A stretch of 22,465 bases of DNA from Thermoplasmata archaeon. Lineage in GTDB: Archaea; Thermoplasmatota; Thermoplasmata; Lutacidiplasmatales; UBA184. How positions within the stretch are numbered: position 1 is the stretch's first letter; each line of letters begins with the position of its first letter. The DNA lies in contig JASHSX010000184.1 of NCBI GenBank assembly GCA_030040865.1, forward strand, positions 1 to 22,465, given 5' to 3'. A model generated the notes under the pieces. The model did no database searches. It was not told the DNA's origin and worked only from the letters and a program-made list of their open reading frames with translations. Made by a program: the position numbers and the translations under genes. Below, piece by piece: positions 22,151-22,465 of the stretch.

Positions 22151-22465
22151 CTACGAGCCCCCCATGTGGATCTTCCCCCGGAACTTCGCGTAGACGGCGT
22201 ACGGGATCTCGACGCCGTGGTCCAGGTGCTCCTGCACCGGCGTGCCGTACGACCGATCGAACGTCGCGAGCTCGGCGGTCGTCTCGAGGTCGAAGGCATC
22301 CGAGCCGGCCCCGCTCCCGTAGCCGACCATGAGGATCCGCTCCCCGGGTCCGGCGTGGTCGAGGACGTTGGCGAGCCCGATCAGGGCTGCGCCGGAATAC
22401 GTGTTGCCGATGTACGGCGTCACGAGGCCGTAGCGCATCTGGGCATCGGAGAAGCCGAGCTGCTT
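22151..22465 (-). CDS. Hydroxymethylglutaryl-CoA synthase (partial, 5' end outside window)
   Basis: The C-terminal 104 residues of archaeal HMG-CoA synthase, which condenses acetyl-CoA with acetoacetyl-CoA. The reading frame enters from the right edge (KQLGFSDAQ before the internal Met at 22438). Diagnostic segments are YGLVTPYIGNTYSGAALIGL, LANVLDHAGPGERILMVGYG and GSGAGSDAFDLE. The chain ends VEIPYAVYAKFRGKIHMGGS, as archaeal enzymes do. The catalytic cysteine lies upstream, outside the window. The stop (TAG) is 5 nt before the thiolase ATG, and DUF35 follows, the usual archaeal order. Confidence 0.92.
   Translation of the reverse strand, partial: KQLGFSDAQMRYGLVTPYIGNTYSGAALIGLANVLDHAGPGERILMVGYGSGAGSDAFDLETTAELATFDRSYGTPVQEHLDHGVEIPYAVYAKFRGKIHMGGS

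Overview
This is a very GC-rich archaeal window. The archaeal S10/spc ribosomal-protein cluster includes the archaeal/eukaryotic-type members L19e, L32e and S4e and the RNase P subunit Rnp1. TATA-like promoters and an archaeal-type HMG-CoA synthase/thiolase/DUF35 cluster agree with this. Cluster order, the GC-rich composition and the DUF835 and zinc-ribbon/membrane proteins suggest a high-GC member of the Thermoplasmatota. That placement is inference, since no rRNA gene is in the window.

Region 1 (1-11079, minus strand) is one long operon read from right to left: L3, L4, L23, L2, S19, L22, S3, L29, Rnp1, S17, L14, L24, S4e, L5, S14, S8, L6, L32e, L19e, L18 and S5, which runs off the left edge. 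Most junctions are ATGA/GTGA overlaps or gaps under 20 nt, so translation is probably coupled. A TATA box at 11129-11136 drives it. No SUI1 gene lies between L29 and Rnp1, where several euryarchaea have one.

Region 2 (11324-13581, plus strand) is a two-gene threonine catabolic operon: threonine 3-dehydrogenase (Tdh) makes 2-amino-3-ketobutyrate and Kbl cleaves it with CoA to glycine and acetyl-CoA.

Region 3 (13685-19686) holds mixed single genes and pairs: a DUF2203 protein, a zinc-ribbon membrane protein, a DUF99/UPF0215 protein, a tRNA-Arg(UCU) gene interrupted by a 32-nt intron inside the T-loop, a zinc-ribbon protein of unknown function overlapping a GT4 glycosyltransferase, and a divergently transcribed beta-lactamase-fold serine hydrolase. 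The last two genes appear to share one AT-rich promoter island.

Region 4 (19703-22465, minus strand) is a mevalonate-entry operon: HMG-CoA synthase (partial, enters from the right edge), a thiolase homologue, a DUF35 zinc-ribbon/OB protein and a DUF835 protein. The thiolase homologue has lost the nucleophilic Cys and the Cys-Gly-His-Pro catalytic motif.

The two most notable observations are the T-loop intron in tRNA-Arg, with a near-canonical bulge-helix-bulge, and the thiolase with a dismantled active site kept in the HMG-CoA synthase operon.
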